64,000 nucleotides of DNA, from NCBI RefSeq assembly GCF_000247645.1, contig NZ_AHWA01000004.1:496001-560000 (forward strand), read 5' to 3'. Origin of the DNA: Salinibacterium sp. PAMC 21357. GTDB taxonomy: Bacteria > Actinomycetota > Actinomycetes > Actinomycetales > Microbacteriaceae. Below, piece by piece: positions 28,776-38,817 of the stretch. The notes beneath the pieces are model-generated. The model had not been told where the DNA came from. It was given only the letters and a program-made list of their open reading frames with translations, and made no database searches. The translations under genes were made by a program, and so were the position numbers. How positions within the stretch are numbered: position 1 is the first letter of the stretch; each line of letters opens with the position of its first letter.

Positions 28776-30133
28776 CGTCCGAGCTGAGCACGAACTACGG
28801 CAGCGAGGCGTTCCGCCATCTGTTGCGCGATCTCGTGGTGCTCTGCCTCAACCATCACCCGAACCATAGGTTCAGTGCCGGATGCGCGCAGGAGTACGCG
28901 CCCTGAGTCACCAAGTTCAGTCTCGACTGCCGCGACCGCGTCAGCAATCACGGTGTCGGAGCCTAGCGAGTGGTGGTCAACGCCACGAACATTCTCAAGA
29001 ACTTGGGGATAGACCGTCATTACCGAAGCCAACTCAGCAAGAGTCTTTCCCGTGCGTTCCATCTCCGCTACCAAATGGAGCCCTGTGAGAATGCCGTCAC
29101 CGGTGGTAGCAAATTTGGTCATGATGACATGACCAGACTGCTCGCCACCGAGCGAAAGACTGTGCTCACCGAGTGCTTCAAGCACGTAGCGGTCGCCAAC
29201 CTTGGTCTCGAGCATCTTAATGTTGTGCTCAGCCATTGCGCGACGAAGCCCCAGGTTGCTCATCACTGTGGCAACCAAGGTGCGGTCCTGAAGGACGCCG
29301 CGTTCCGCCATAGACACAGCGAGAATTGCCATGATTTGATCGCCATCGACGACCTTGCCGTCTTTGTCCACGGCGAGACAACGATCGGCGTCACCGTCAT
29401 GGGCGATACCGATATCGGCGCCGTGCGCGAGAACTGCAGCGGCAAGATTGTCGAGGTGCGTCGACCCCACACCCTCATTGATGTTGATCCCGTCAGGGTC
29501 AGCACCAATCACGGTCACCTTGGCTCCGGCATCCGTGAACACCTGTGGCGAGACGCCGGATGCTGCGCCGTGAGCGCAGTCGAGCACGACGTGTAGACCA
29601 CCGAGCTGGTTCGGCAGAGTCGACAATAGGTGCACGACGTAACGGTCTTCAGCATCAGCAAAACGGCGGATGCGACCAACCTCAACGCCAGTGGGAGCCA
29701 GGCTCGGCGCGGCAAGAGCTGCTTCGATGCGGTCTTCGACCTCATCGGGAAGTTTGGTGCCGCCCTGACCAAAGAATTTGATTCCGTTGTCGGGGGCGGG
29801 ATTGTGCGACGCGGAGATCATGACTCCGAGGTCGGCTTTAAAATCGGCAACGAGGAATGCTGCTGCCGGGGTGGGGATTACTCCGGCGTCGAAGACATCG
29901 ACGCCCGAGCTCGCGAGCCCCGCGGATACTGCGGCGGAAATAAATTCGCCGGATACGCGGGGGTCGCGTGCAACAACTGCGACGGGTCGGCGGCCTGAAG
30001 CGCGCCGACCGTCAGCAACCCGACCTTGGCCCAGTACGACTGCTGCCGCCTGAGCCAGGCCGAGCGCAAGCTCGACAGTAAGATCACTGTTCGCGAGTCC
30101 ACGAACACCATCTGTACCAAAAAGACGCGCCAT
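28772..30133 (-). CDS. glmM: Phosphoglucosamine mutase
   Basis: 453-residue enzyme converting glucosamine 6-phosphate to glucosamine 1-phosphate. N-terminal [12 protein letters not shown], phosphoserine motif [18 protein letters not shown] at about residue 100, metal loop DGDADRC, sugar-phosphate site GEQSGH and C-terminal [16 protein letters not shown]. It follows rpsI by 26 bases, a common rplM-rpsI-glmM arrangement in actinobacteria. Confidence 0.97.
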   Translation of the reverse strand: MARLFGTDGVRGLANSDLTVELALGLAQAAAVVLGQGRVADGRRASGRRPVAVVARDPRVSGEFISAAVSAGLASSGVDVFDAGVIPTPAAAFLVADFKADLGVMISASHNPAPDNGIKFFGQGGTKLPDEVEDRIEAALAAPSLAPTGVEVGRIRRFADAEDRYVVHLLSTLPNQLGGLHVVLDCAHGAASGVSPQVFTDAGAKVTVIGADPDGININEGVGSTHLDNLAAAVLAHGADIGIAHDGDADRCLAVDKDGKVVDGDQIMAILAVSMAERGVLQDRTLVATVMSNLGLRRAMAEHNIKMLETKVGDRYVLEALGEHSLSLGGEQSGHVIMTKFATTGDGILTGLHLVAEMERTGKTLAELASVMTVYPQVLENVRGVDHHSLGSDTVIADAVAAVETELGDSGRVLLRASGTEPMVRVMVEAEHHEIAQQMAERLAAVVRAQLGR

Positions 30134-30159
30134 GCGTTGCCGCTAGCAGGGAAAGCGGG

Positions 30160-30648
30160 TTAGCGCTTCGAGAACTGCGGAGCCTTACGGGCCTTCTTGA
30201 GTCCAGCCTTCTTACGCTCCTTGACGCGAGCGTCACGGGTAAGGAAGCCAGCCTTCTTGAGGATCGCACGGTTGTTCTCTTCGTCAATCTGGTTGAGCGA
30301 ACGAGAAATACCGAGACGCAGTGCGCCGGCCTGGCCCGAGGGGCCACCACCGGTGATGCGTGCGATTACGTCGTAACCGCCGAGCAGGTCAAGAACCTTG
30401 AACGGGTCGTTGATGAGCTGCTGGTGAAGCTTGTTGGGGAAGTACTCGGCGAGCTCACGGCCGTTGACCGTTATCGTTCCCGAACCGGGAACGAGACGCA
30501 CGCGGGCGATTGCCTGCTTGCGACGTCCGACGGCTGCGCCGGGAACGGTGAGAACGGGGCGAGGTGCGCTGGGCGCCTCAACTGCTGCCGACTCGGTCGT
30601 GTACGACTCGGGTGCACCCTCGGTGATTGAATCTTCGATCTTAGCCAC
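30160..30648 (-). CDS. rpsI: Ribosomal protein S9
   Basis: 162-residue 30S protein whose C-terminal tail reaches the decoding site. [17 protein letters not shown] and the C-terminal [11 protein letters not shown] are family hallmarks. About 30 residues longer at the N-terminus than E. coli S9 (acidic/Ala-rich [18 protein letters not shown]), a common actinobacterial feature. GTG start. Cotranscribed with rplM. Confidence 0.97.
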   Translation of the reverse strand: MAKIEDSITEGAPESYTTESAAVEAPSAPRPVLTVPGAAVGRRKQAIARVRLVPGSGTITVNGRELAEYFPNKLHQQLINDPFKVLDLLGGYDVIARITGGGPSGQAGALRLGISRSLNQIDEENNRAILKKAGFLTRDARVKERKKAGLKKARKAPQFSKR

Positions 30649-30689
30649 TGTAATAAGTCCTTTTATCTTTGCTTAGTAAAGCGCGGGCG

Positions 30690-31136
30690 CTACTGAGCGA
30701 CCTGGGTGAGGGTGTACGGAGTTGGCTGCTGAGCAGCGTGAGGGTGCTCAGTGCCGGCGTAGACCTTCAGCTTGGAGAGCTGAGCGCGACCGAGTGAGTT
30801 CTTGGGGAGCATTCCGCGGACGGCTTTTTCAACCGCACGAGTGGGGTGCTTTTCCAACATCTCGGAGTACGTGGTGGCCGTGAGCCCACCCGGGTAACCG
30901 GAGTGGCGGTAAGCCTTCTTCTTCGCGAGCTTGGAACCGGTGAGGGCAACCTTCTCAGCGTTGATGATGATGACGAAGTCACCCATGTCCATGTGAGGAG
31001 CAAAGGTGGCCTTGTGCTTTCCACGGAGCAAGATGGCTGCGTGGCTGGCGAGACGGCCGAGAACGATGTCGGCGGCGTCGATGATGACCCATTCCCGCTT
31101 GACGTCTTCGGGCTTGGGCGAATATGTACGCGTCAC
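30690..31136 (-). CDS. rplM: Ribosomal protein L13
   Basis: 148-residue 50S assembly protein. [15 protein letters not shown]-like start ([16 protein letters not shown]), [12 protein letters not shown] and AVRGMLPKN are family features. First gene of rplM-rpsI-glmM; a long 5' leader with a motif shared with infA lies upstream. Confidence 0.97.
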   Translation of the reverse strand: MTRTYSPKPEDVKREWVIIDAADIVLGRLASHAAILLRGKHKATFAPHMDMGDFVIIINAEKVALTGSKLAKKKAYRHSGYPGGLTATTYSEMLEKHPTRAVEKAVRGMLPKNSLGRAQLSKLKVYAGTEHPHAAQQPTPYTLTQVAQ

Positions 31137-31310
31137 AATAGTGCTGCTTTCATTGATCGAGTGAGGTGTTCGTGAATCCCGCTCCGATGGTTATTTCAAA
31201 CGAAACAATGCCGGTGGAGGGCTCATGATCGGATGCCGCGCTCTTATAGCGCAGACACCAAGGGTCAACTCTAGCCGAACTTTGCCGACGCGGCAAACGG
31301 CCGACTTTCG
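31137..31310 (-). promoter_or_regulatory. rplM upstream region with motif shared with infA
   Basis: 174 bases between truA and rplM. On the minus strand TAGAGTTGACCCTTGGTGT (31255-31273) matches TAGGCTTGATCCTTGGTGT upstream of infA at 16 of 19 positions. TAGAGT may be the -10, with a weak -35 TTTGCC 18 bases further up; an alternative -10 is TATAAG at 31243-31248 with TTGACC 14 bases upstream, too close for a normal promoter. It lies about 120 bases before the rplM start. Confidence 0.5.
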
Positions 31311-32258
31311 CTAATCCATTGGAGCGCGATGCGATCGCGTGAGTTCTGCCCGCGCGGCCAGACCTTCGTCTGGCGGATAGCCCACCTCAACAAGAGTGAG
31401 CCCTTTGGCCGGCATGACCTTGTACTCACTCCCCTTAGATCGCTCATCTCGAATTTCGACAGGGCGCGCGATCTCAAGCTTGCCCTGACCGACGAAAACG
31501 CCAGCGCCGACCAAAGAGCGAACCATGCTGTGGCAAAAAGCATCCGCCCGAACTTCGGCGACGATGATGCCCTCTTCGTTTCGGCGCCAACTGAAATGCT
31601 CAAGCCAGCGCACCGTCGATGCCCCTTCACGCGGTTTGCAGTACGCCGCCCAATCATGGAGACCGAGCAGCTCATTGGCCGCGACGTTCATTGCTTCGAC
31701 ATCGAGCGTCGCTGGATACCAGACCGTATGGTTGCGATAACGCGGATCCCGCGGCGACTCGTTGTCAGCGATCCGATACTCGTAACGGCGCCACAGTGGT
31801 GAAAAACGCGCATCAAAACCAGCAGCAGCGATCTCTGAACTAGACACGTGAATGTCTGCTTCCAACCCCGCGATGCCGTTGATTCGTCGAGCCAAAGATG
31901 CCGGGCCATCGTACCGCTTTCCGCCCATATTCCCGCGGCGCGGGCGGTCGAGGCTGTGCAGCTGCGCTTCTGTGAGATCGAGATGAGCGACCTGGCCACT
32001 CGCGTGCACGCCAGCATCCGTTCGGCCCGCCACGACGAGAGTGGGGATCACACCGAAACGGCGAAATATGACTCTAAGCGCGTCTTCGATTGTGCCCTGA
32101 ACCGTGCGGAGCACCGGCTGTTTTCCCCAGCCAAAAAAATTTGTGCCATCGTACGAGATGTCCAGCCGAAGCCGAGTCTTCGAAGGATCAAGAAAATCGC
32201 TGAGTTCGGGGTCAACGATTGGCTCGGTGGCCGAATCGGCGGGTGTCAGCTGATCCAT
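31311..32258 (-). CDS. truA: tRNA pseudouridine(38-40) synthase TruA
   Basis: 315-residue RNA-modifying enzyme acting on the anticodon stem-loop. LDISYDGTNFFGW at about residue 32, the catalytic Asp in AGRTDAGVHASGQVAH, and SFCHSMVRSLVG-like FCHSMVRSLVGAGVFVG near the C-terminus. It lies downstream of rplQ behind a terminator and upstream of rplM. Confidence 0.96.
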   Translation of the reverse strand: MDQLTPADSATEPIVDPELSDFLDPSKTRLRLDISYDGTNFFGWGKQPVLRTVQGTIEDALRVIFRRFGVIPTLVVAGRTDAGVHASGQVAHLDLTEAQLHSLDRPRRGNMGGKRYDGPASLARRINGIAGLEADIHVSSSEIAAAGFDARFSPLWRRYEYRIADNESPRDPRYRNHTVWYPATLDVEAMNVAANELLGLHDWAAYCKPREGASTVRWLEHFSWRRNEEGIIVAEVRADAFCHSMVRSLVGAGVFVGQGKLEIARPVEIRDERSKGSEYKVMPAKGLTLVEVGYPPDEGLAARAELTRSHRAPMD

Positions 32259-32277
32259 TATTCAATCCTATTTCACG

Positions 32278-32315
32278 AAAAAACCCCGGTCCGCACGAAG
32301 CGGAACCGGGGTTTT
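32278..32315 (-). terminator. Terminator of the alpha operon after rplQ
   Basis: Stem AAAACCCCGGTCCGC (32280-32294) / GCGG-A-ACCGGGGTTTT (32300-32315), loop ACGAA, one bulged base. The minus strand ends in six T residues (complement of 32278-32283). Confidence 0.9.
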
Positions 32316-32330
32316 CTCTTACGAAGAAAG

Positions 32331-32855
32331 TTACTTCTCTTCTGCAGTCTCTGCAGCAGCATCCTCAGCAGGAGCCTCTACGGCTACGTCTTCAGTTGCT
32401 ACTTCTTCAACGGGAGCTTCCTCGACGGCGGGCTCTTCTGCAGCGGCCTTCGGTTCTGCCTTAGCAGCGGCCTTAGGCGACTTCTTCTTAGGTGTAACGG
32501 GCTCGAGTACGAGCTCCATCTGAACCATTGAAGCGTTGTCTCCCTTGCGGAAACCAAGCTTCGTGATGCGGGTGTAGCCACCATCGCGGTTCTCAACCTG
32601 CGGTGCGATGACCGTGAAGAGTTCGTGGATGACGGTCTTGTCGCCAATGATTCCGAGCGCGCGGCGACGGTTGTGCAGGTCACCCTTCTTCGCGAACGTG
32701 ATCAGACGCTCAGCAACGGGACGCAGGCGCTTGGCACGCATTTCCGTTGTCTTGATGCTCTTGTGTGTAAACAGGGCTGCGGCCAAGTTGGCGAGCATGT
32801 GGCGCTCGTGCGCCGGTCCACCGCCGAGACGCGGGCCCTTAGTAGGTGTAGGCAT
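32331..32855 (-). CDS. rplQ: Ribosomal protein L17 with acidic C-terminal tail
   Basis: The first 115 residues are a normal L17 ([45 protein letters not shown]). Residues about 120-174 form a Glu/Ala-rich acidic tail ([19 protein letters not shown]) not present in E. coli L17 (127 residues). Last gene of the alpha operon. Confidence 0.97.
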   Translation of the reverse strand: MPTPTKGPRLGGGPAHERHMLANLAAALFTHKSIKTTEMRAKRLRPVAERLITFAKKGDLHNRRRALGIIGDKTVIHELFTVIAPQVENRDGGYTRITKLGFRKGDNASMVQMELVLEPVTPKKKSPKAAAKAEPKAAAEEPAVEEAPVEEVATEDVAVEAPAEDAAAETAEEK

Positions 32856-32893
32856 TTTCTAATTCTCCAGTGTCAAAGGTTCGAGCCAGTGGC

Positions 32894-33889
32894 TCAAGCG
32901 TTGGTCTCGTCGTCGGCGTATCCGCCGTAGAAGTGCGCGCTGTCGAATCCGGGAACGCTGTCTTTCAACGACAGTCCCATCTCAACGAGCTTGTCGCGTA
33001 CTTCATCAACCGACTTCTGACCGAAGTTACGGATGTTCATGAGCTGGGTCTCGGAAAGAGCAACCAGTTCACTGACGGTGTTGATGCCTTCGCGCTTGAG
33101 GCAGTTGTAGCTGCGCACCGAAAGATCAAGATCTTCGATCGGCATGCTGAGCTCGGTCGAAAGCACGGCGTCAACCGGAGCAGGACCAATCTCAATGCCC
33201 TCAGCGGCGGTGTTGAGTTCGCGAGCGAGTCCGAACAGCTCGGTCAGCGTGCGACCGGCTGAAGCGATGGCGTCACGAGGAGTGATTGCCGACTTAGTTT
33301 CGACATCCACCACCAGGCGGTCAAAGTCAGTGCGCTCACCGGCACGAGTTGCCTCGACACGGTAAGTGACCTTGAGTACGGGCGAGTAAATCGAGTCGAC
33401 CGGAATTTGGCCGGCTTCGCTGAATTCGCTGCGGTTCTGAGTTGCGGTGACGTAACCACGGCCACGCTCGATGGTCAGCTCAAGTTCAAACTTGGCCTTC
33501 TCATTGAGCGTTGCGATAACGAGCTCCGGGTTGTGAATCTCGACACCAGCAGGTGCGGAGATGTCAGCGGCGGTAACTTCGCCAGCACCCTGCTTGCGCA
33601 GGTAAGCGGTGATTGGCTCGTCGTGCTCGCTCGATACAACGAGGTTCTTGATGTTGAGAATGACCTCAGTGACATCTTCTTTTACACCGGCTACGGTGCT
33701 GAACTCGTGAAGAACTCCATCGATACGGATGCTGGTAACAGCGGCTCCGGGGATCGACGAAAGAAGGGTACGGCGGATGGAGTTTCCGAGGGTGTAACCG
33801 AAACCAGGTTCGAGCGGCTCAATGACGAACCGTGAACGGAATTCGGAGATGTTCTCCTCAGCAAGGGTGGGACGCTGTGCAATGAGCAC
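32894..33889 (-). CDS. rpoA: RNA polymerase alpha subunit
   Basis: 331 residues. N-terminal dimerisation domain ([19 protein letters not shown]-like [17 protein letters not shown]), linker and C-terminal domain ([22 protein letters not shown], then [10 protein letters not shown]) that contacts promoters and activators. Preceded by rpsK across a 164-base spacer with a strong hairpin. Confidence 0.98.
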   Translation of the reverse strand: MLIAQRPTLAEENISEFRSRFVIEPLEPGFGYTLGNSIRRTLLSSIPGAAVTSIRIDGVLHEFSTVAGVKEDVTEVILNIKNLVVSSEHDEPITAYLRKQGAGEVTAADISAPAGVEIHNPELVIATLNEKAKFELELTIERGRGYVTATQNRSEFSEAGQIPVDSIYSPVLKVTYRVEATRAGERTDFDRLVVDVETKSAITPRDAIASAGRTLTELFGLARELNTAAEGIEIGPAPVDAVLSTELSMPIEDLDLSVRSYNCLKREGINTVSELVALSETQLMNIRNFGQKSVDEVRDKLVEMGLSLKDSVPGFDSAHFYGGYADDETNA

Positions 33890-33983
33890 TGGTGATTCCT
33901 TTCGGCAAAGTGTCCGCTATATGACACTTGTGGGCGACGGGTGGCTGGCCCGACGTTTTATTGAGTTGTGCGCTGGAGCTGTG

Positions 33984-34009
33984 AGCGAGGGCCGCGAGCG
34001 GCCCTCGCT
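33984..34009 (-). other. Hairpin in the rpsK-rpoA spacer
   Basis: Perfect 11-bp stem AGCGAGGGCCG (33984-33994) / CGGCCCTCGCT (33999-34009) with loop CGAG, flanked by GCTGG and CCAGC, which can extend the helix. No T-run. It may tune readthrough, processing or mRNA stability between rpsK and rpoA. Confidence 0.55.
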
Positions 34010-34053
34010 ACGACGCCAGCACTAACGAGTTGCCTCGCTAGTACGGCGTGAAA

Positions 34054-34452
34054 CTAAACGCGACGACGCTTCGGCGGACGGCAACCATTGTGCGTCTGCG
34101 GTGTTACGTCGTTGATCGAACCCACTTCGAGGCCGGCAGCCTGCAGCGAGCGAATCGCAGTTTCGCGACCCGAACCCGGTCCCTTGACGAAAACGTCAAC
34201 CTTCTTGACACCGTGCTCCTGAGCCTGGCGTGCAGCCGACTCAGCAGACATCTGTGCGGCATAAGGGGTCGACTTGCGCGAACCCTTGAAACCGACAACA
34301 CCTGACGACGACCAGGCAAGAACTGCGCCGGTGGGGTCAGTGATGGTCACGATGGTGTTGTTGAACGTTGACTTGATGTGAGCCTGGCCCACTGCAACGT
34401 TCTTCTTCTCTTTACGACGCGGCTTACGAGCGGCCGATTTTGGTGCTGCCAT
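34054..34452 (-). CDS. rpsK: Ribosomal protein S11
   Basis: 132-residue platform protein of the 30S subunit: [26 protein letters not shown] (residues about 22-47, written here in part) and C-terminal CRPPKRRRV with VTPQTHNG. Follows rpsM by 51 bases. Confidence 0.97.
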   Translation of the reverse strand: MAAPKSAARKPRRKEKKNVAVGQAHIKSTFNNTIVTITDPTGAVLAWSSSGVVGFKGSRKSTPYAAQMSAESAARQAQEHGVKKVDVFVKGPGSGRETAIRSLQAAGLEVGSINDVTPQTHNGCRPPKRRRV

Positions 34453-34503
34453 TGTTTTCTCCTAAAACTTTGATGGCGACGACGCTGGGGTTTAACCCAG
34501 GGT

Positions 34504-34878
34504 CTATCGGGCCTTCTTCTTGCCGGCTACGGTGCGCTTCGGGCCCTTGCGGGTACGAGCGTTGGTCTTCGTGCGCTGTCCGTGAACGGGCAGTCCCTTG
34601 CGGTGACGGATACCCTGGTAGCTGCCGATTTCAACCTTGCGGCGAATGTCTGCTGCGACCTCACGACGGAGGTCACCTTCTACTTGGAAGTTTCCTTCGA
34701 TGTAGTCACGAAGAGCGATGAGCTGGTCATCAGTCAAATCGTGAACGCGAATTTCTCCGCTGATTTGTGTGTCGGCGAGGGTTTTGAGTGCCCTCGTGCG
34801 GCCAACACCGTAAATGTAAGTCAGTGCGACCTCTACACGCTTGTCGCGTGGGATGTCGACGCCGGCTAGACGTGCCAT
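34504..34878 (-). CDS. rpsM: Ribosomal protein S13
   Basis: 124-residue head protein of the 30S subunit: [30 protein letters not shown], and the basic C-terminus with [13 protein letters not shown]. It lies downstream of rpmJ across 196 bases. Confidence 0.97.
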   Translation of the reverse strand: MARLAGVDIPRDKRVEVALTYIYGVGRTRALKTLADTQISGEIRVHDLTDDQLIALRDYIEGNFQVEGDLRREVAADIRRKVEIGSYQGIRHRKGLPVHGQRTKTNARTRKGPKRTVAGKKKAR

Positions 34879-35074
34879 AGTGGCTTCTCCTGTTAATGAG
34901 TGGAGGTCTGTAGCAGCACCTGTGCACCGGCCTCCAACCGGTGGTGTCCCCGTTTCTCACTTACGCAAGTGGCGGATCTGGTGTTGCTATTTAGCTATAT
35001 TCAGTTATTTTTGCTGTGGTGTGTGGCGATCGCTCGCCCCACCCCTGCAGCTGTGCGATCTGCTCGCAGAAGCT
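34879..35074 (-). other. rpmJ-rpsM spacer
   Basis: 196 bases, unusually long inside the alpha operon. A stem CACCGG / CCGGTG near 34926-34945 and an AT-rich stretch (about 34985-35015) with TATAGC and TAAATA on the minus strand could be a minor internal promoter. No gene seen. Confidence 0.35.
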
Positions 35075-35191
35075 TTAGCCCTGGCGTTGCTTGTGGCGCG
35101 GGTTCGACTTGCAGATGATCATGACGCGTCCGTTGCGGCGAATTACGCGGCAATGGTCGCACATGGGCTTAACGCTGGGGTTAACCTTCAT
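35075..35191 (-). CDS. rpmJ: Ribosomal protein L36
   Basis: 38 residues, too small for most gene lists. [20 protein letters not shown], then [17 protein letters not shown]. The Cys-X2-Cys, Cys and His ligands are all present, so this is the zinc-binding (C+) type. It follows infA by 76 bases. Confidence 0.97.
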   Translation of the reverse strand: MKVNPSVKPMCDHCRVIRRNGRVMIICKSNPRHKQRQG

Positions 35192-35267
35192 TATTTTTCC
35201 TTGTGAATCGCTGTCTTCGTTCCACTAATCCTGCAAAGGAAAAGCAGACGTTACTTTCCGGCGATCT

Positions 35268-35489
35268 CTATTTGTAGCGGTAGGTGATGCGGCCGCGAGT
35301 CAGGTCATATGGGCTCAACTCGACAACCACACGGTCTTCCGGAAGGATTCGAATGTAGTTCTGTCGCATTTTGCCGGAGATATGAGCGAGCACTACGTGG
35401 CCGTTGGTCAACTCAACACGAAACATCGCGTTGGGCAGAGCTTCGACTACTGCTCCTTCAATCTCAATGACACCGTCTTTTTTGGCCAT
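35268..35489 (-). CDS. infA: Translation initiation factor IF-1
   Basis: 73-residue OB-fold factor that binds the 30S A site: [39 protein letters not shown], and [18 protein letters not shown] 35489 is fixed by the family N-terminus; the frame continues to 35561. First gene of the alpha operon here; map, which usually precedes it, is absent and the mannitol cluster lies upstream instead. Confidence 0.98.
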   Translation of the reverse strand: MAKKDGVIEIEGAVVEALPNAMFRVELTNGHVVLAHISGKMRQNYIRILPEDRVVVELSPYDLTRGRITYRYK

Positions 35490-35583
35490 AGCCTCTTCGT
35501 CGCTATAAGTGGAGTTCGCTGGTCTGCGTGGATTGTGGCGAGTGGCTTTCGAGAAAACCAAGGCACGAAAAAATCGGCCCTAA

Positions 35584-35602
35584 ACACCAAGGATCAAGCC
35601 TA
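35584..35602 (-). promoter_or_regulatory. infA: infA upstream motif shared with rplM
   Basis: Minus strand TAGGCTTGATCCTTGGTGT, 95 bases upstream of the IF-1 start, matches 16 of 19 bases of the rplM upstream motif at 31255-31273. TAGGCT could be a -10, with TTGGCG 18 bases upstream as a weak -35; TTGGTGT would then be the first transcribed sequence. Confidence 0.5.
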
Positions 35603-35633
35603 CGCTAATCCCGGGCGTTTCGCCAAGTTGGGG

Positions 35634-36767
35634 CTAAGATTGCGCCTTCACAGTTTCGACGGCATCCGCGTAGAGCGAATCGCCGTCGTGCAATCCCATC
35701 ACCTGGGCCACAAAATCTTCAGCCGAAAGCGAAGAGCGCAGTTCCATCATCCGCACACTTTCGGGGTCCTCAGCCACATCAAACTGCAAGGCAGCACCGA
35801 TCGCACGCAGAAGCGCACTCGGCGTTGCCCCTGTCGATGCCAATTCTTCTGCAGGGCTAATAAAGCGTTCGTTGCGCGATAGCTTGCGCAAGGGACTGCG
35901 ACCGACGCGCTCGGGTGTGTCGGGCAAGTGAGGGTTGCTGAAGCGACGGATGCACTTGCTTACGTAAGTTGCGTGATCGGCAGCATCGAAGCCGTGTTTT
36001 GCGATCAACATTGAGCTGGTCTCAGCGAGCACCGCGTCAACTTCGCCGGCAACCTCGGCGATCGCTATCGCCTCTGACAATGTCTGCGCCCCGTGAACGC
36101 GACCGTGATACGCGAGCGTCGCGTGGCCAGTGTTCACGGTAAAGAGCTTGCGCTCGATGAATGGTTCAAGATCGGCCACAAAATGCACATCAGCGATCTC
36201 GGGGATGCTATCTCCGAAGGGACCGCTCTCGACCGCCCACTCAAAGAAGTCTTCAACGGTGACGTCGAGGCCCGCAGCCGGGTCTTGAGCCGGAACGATG
36301 CGATCGACAGCGGTGTTAGCGAAAATTGCTTTGGTGGCAAGAGTTTCGTCATCCACCGCCACCGCGATCTCTGATCTCAGATTGTTCGTGGCATAAAGGG
36401 CATTCTCACACGCCAAAACCTGCAACGGTGCGAGGTCTCCAGAGCGTGCCTTGATGGCTTGAGCAATAAGTGGAGCAACAAACTTGAGGATGTTAGGGCC
36501 GACAGCGGTCGTAACCATCTCGGCCGTAGCGATCTCGGCAACCACTGCCGCCTCATGGGTTGCGCTGTTCAGGGCGCGAAAGTTGTCGACGGTCCACGTG
36601 TGAGGTTCAGCCCCCACTTCGTGCACCTGATAGCTGTCGGCGGCGGCGAGGCTATCAATGAGCTCTGCCGCGACATCCGCGAAAACAATCTCGTAACCAG
36701 CCTTGTGCAGGATCAACCCGACGAAACCACGGCCAATGTTGCCGGCTCCGAAGTGCACGGCCTTCAT
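35634..36767 (-). CDS. mtlD: Mannitol-1-phosphate 5-dehydrogenase
   Basis: 377-residue NAD-dependent enzyme converting mannitol 1-phosphate to fructose 6-phosphate. N-terminal KAVHFGAGNIGRGFVGLIL (Rossmann) and the catalytic segment RKLFTVNTGHATLAYHG. Last gene of the mannitol PTS operon, 4-base overlap with mtlF. Confidence 0.96.
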   Translation of the reverse strand: MKAVHFGAGNIGRGFVGLILHKAGYEIVFADVAAELIDSLAAADSYQVHEVGAEPHTWTVDNFRALNSATHEAAVVAEIATAEMVTTAVGPNILKFVAPLIAQAIKARSGDLAPLQVLACENALYATNNLRSEIAVAVDDETLATKAIFANTAVDRIVPAQDPAAGLDVTVEDFFEWAVESGPFGDSIPEIADVHFVADLEPFIERKLFTVNTGHATLAYHGRVHGAQTLSEAIAIAEVAGEVDAVLAETSSMLIAKHGFDAADHATYVSKCIRRFSNPHLPDTPERVGRSPLRKLSRNERFISPAEELASTGATPSALLRAIGAALQFDVAEDPESVRMMELRSSLSAEDFVAQVMGLHDGDSLYADAVETVKAQS

Positions 36768-37201
36768 GCGTTGTTCAATTCAGCGAGAAGAGCGAGAAGT
36801 TCGTCTTCGCCAGAAGCATCGATGAGCTTCTGAACTTCGTCATTGTCGCTAAAGATTGTGGCAACGGCTGCGAGGGTGTCCATGTGGCCACCGTCTTTGC
36901 CGGCGATGCCGACGACGAAACGGACCTCATTGCCGTCCCAATCGAGGGGATCCGCGTACCGCACGAACGAGAGCGCAGACGACAAGATCGTGTCTTTGCC
37001 CTCGTTCGTGCCGTGCGGGATGGCCAAGAAGTTACCCATGAAGGTAGAGGTCATCTCTTCACGGGCCTTCATAAAGCCAAGGTACTCGGGCGTTACCGCG
37101 CCAGCAGCAATGAGGATTTCAGCCGCCTCAGCGATTGCTTCCTCTTTGTTGCGGGCGGTGCCAGCCGCTTTGATCTGGTTTAGCTCGAGTACCTTGCTCA
37201 T
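36764..37201 (-). CDS. mtlF: PTS mannitol-type EIIA
   Basis: 145-residue phosphocarrier of the mannitol/fructose EIIA family. The phosphorylated His is in FLAIPHGTNEGKD at about residue 62. It accepts phosphate from HPr and passes it to the IIB domain of MtlA, encoded next to it. Confidence 0.95.
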   Translation of the reverse strand: MSKVLELNQIKAAGTARNKEEAIAEAAEILIAAGAVTPEYLGFMKAREEMTSTFMGNFLAIPHGTNEGKDTILSSALSFVRYADPLDWDGNEVRFVVGIAGKDGGHMDTLAAVATIFSDNDEVQKLIDASGEDELLALLAELNNA

Positions 37202-37212
37202 GATTTCTCCTG

Positions 37213-38760
37213 TTACTTGCTCACCATGTCGACGACTTCATCGTATTTCGGACTGTTCATGAAGTTATCAACTGAAACATGGATTGCGCCGGGAACCTTC
37301 TCGCTGGCGCGTTCCGTCAGCTGGTTCTGGGTGATGATGAGATCTTCCGAACCATCGAGGTTGGCAATCGCCTTGTTGGTGACATTGACACCTTCGATGC
37401 CGGCCTTCTTGAACTTGTTGCGCAGAACCGTGGCTCCCATCGCGCTTGATCCCATGCCAGCGTCGCAAGCGAACACAACATTCTGGATCTTCGTTGCGGT
37501 CGAGGTAGTAGCGGCAGCAGCACCAGTAGCAGCGCCAGCGGTACCGGCAGCACCAGTGTTGAGCAGGTCTCCTACTGAGCTTCCGCGACCCTTGTTTGCC
37601 TCGTTTTTGGCAACAGCAGCAGCAAGTGCGTCGTCTCCCGCAGCCATAGCCTCAAGGTCACGCTTACGGCCGGAGCGGATGATGACAGCAGCGACGGCGA
37701 ACGAGACACCAGCCGAGAAAATTACCGACAGAATTACGCCGACAAAACTTCCGGGAGGAGTTTGCGCCAGAACCGCGATGATCGATCCCGGTGAGGCCGG
37801 AGCGCGGAGTCCCGACTGGAAGATGACGTTCGTGAGAACTCCAGTTGCTCCACCAGCGATTGCTGCAACCACCAGAAGCGGCTTCGCAAGAACGTAGGGG
37901 AAGTAGATCTCGTGAATACCACCGACGAACTGAATCAGAATCGCACCGGGAGCACTTGCGCGCATCAGTCCAACACCGAATACCAAGAACGCCAACAGGA
38001 TTCCGAGTCCGGGGCCAGGGTTCGCTTCGATCAGGAAGAGAATCGACTGTCCCTTTTCCAGCGACTCAGAGGTTCCCAGCGGTGTGAAGACACCGTGGTT
38101 GATCGCGTTGTTGAGGAAGAGAATCTTGCCGGGCTCCACGAACACGCTAGCGAGCGGAAGCAGCTGATTATCGACGAGGAAGCCAATGATCGACTCGAGA
38201 CCGTTGCTGATCGCAGTAACAATCGGTGCAATCACAAAGAAGGATGCAATTGCCATCAACATGGCCACGATTCCGGCGGAGAAGTTATCAACAAGCATCT
38301 CGAAGCCTGGGCGAATCTTGCCCGCCCACAGTGCATCAATCTTCTTCATAACCCACGCGGAGCTAGGACCAACCAGCATCGCACCGAGGAACATCGGAAT
38401 ACCGGCACCGACGATGACGCCAACGGTAGCGATCGTGGCAACAACGCCACCGCGCGTTCCGTAGACCATACGTCCGGCCGTGTTCGCAATGAGCAGCGGA
38501 AGCAGGTACGTGATCATCGGGCCGACAAGCCCAACGTTGACCACGTCTGGATCGGAGCTCCAACCGCCGAGTTGCTGCACCCAAGTCGCATCAATGCCGA
38601 GCAACGGCAACCATCCGGTCTGAATGAACAAAGCGGTAATGAAGCCCCACGCGATGAAGGCCGCAATATTTGGCATCACCATTCCGCTGACGAATGTGCC
38701 GAATTTTTGCACGCCTACGCGTGCACCGCCCGACTTGGCAGTAGTTGACGACGTTGTCAT
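37213..38760 (-). CDS. mtlA: PTS mannitol EIICB
   Basis: 515-residue membrane permease/phosphotransferase. The IIC part (residues about 1-340) has many spans and contains GGIHEIYFPYVLAKP, the conserved mannitol IIC segment. A linker rich in Ala/Gly/Thr (about 375-420) leads to the IIB domain, whose phosphorylated Cys is in FACDAGMGSSAMGA. IIA is a separate protein (mtlF). Confidence 0.95.
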   Translation of the reverse strand: MTTSSTTAKSGGARVGVQKFGTFVSGMVMPNIAAFIAWGFITALFIQTGWLPLLGIDATWVQQLGGWSSDPDVVNVGLVGPMITYLLPLLIANTAGRMVYGTRGGVVATIATVGVIVGAGIPMFLGAMLVGPSSAWVMKKIDALWAGKIRPGFEMLVDNFSAGIVAMLMAIASFFVIAPIVTAISNGLESIIGFLVDNQLLPLASVFVEPGKILFLNNAINHGVFTPLGTSESLEKGQSILFLIEANPGPGLGILLAFLVFGVGLMRASAPGAILIQFVGGIHEIYFPYVLAKPLLVVAAIAGGATGVLTNVIFQSGLRAPASPGSIIAVLAQTPPGSFVGVILSVIFSAGVSFAVAAVIIRSGRKRDLEAMAAGDDALAAAVAKNEANKGRGSSVGDLLNTGAAGTAGAATGAAAATTSTATKIQNVVFACDAGMGSSAMGATVLRNKFKKAGIEGVNVTNKAIANLDGSEDLIITQNQLTERASEKVPGAIHVSVDNFMNSPKYDEVVDMVSK

Positions 38761-38817
38761 GGTTTTACTCCGATATCTGTGATGTTGGGATACTGCGAGG
38801 GAAGCGAACGAACACGA

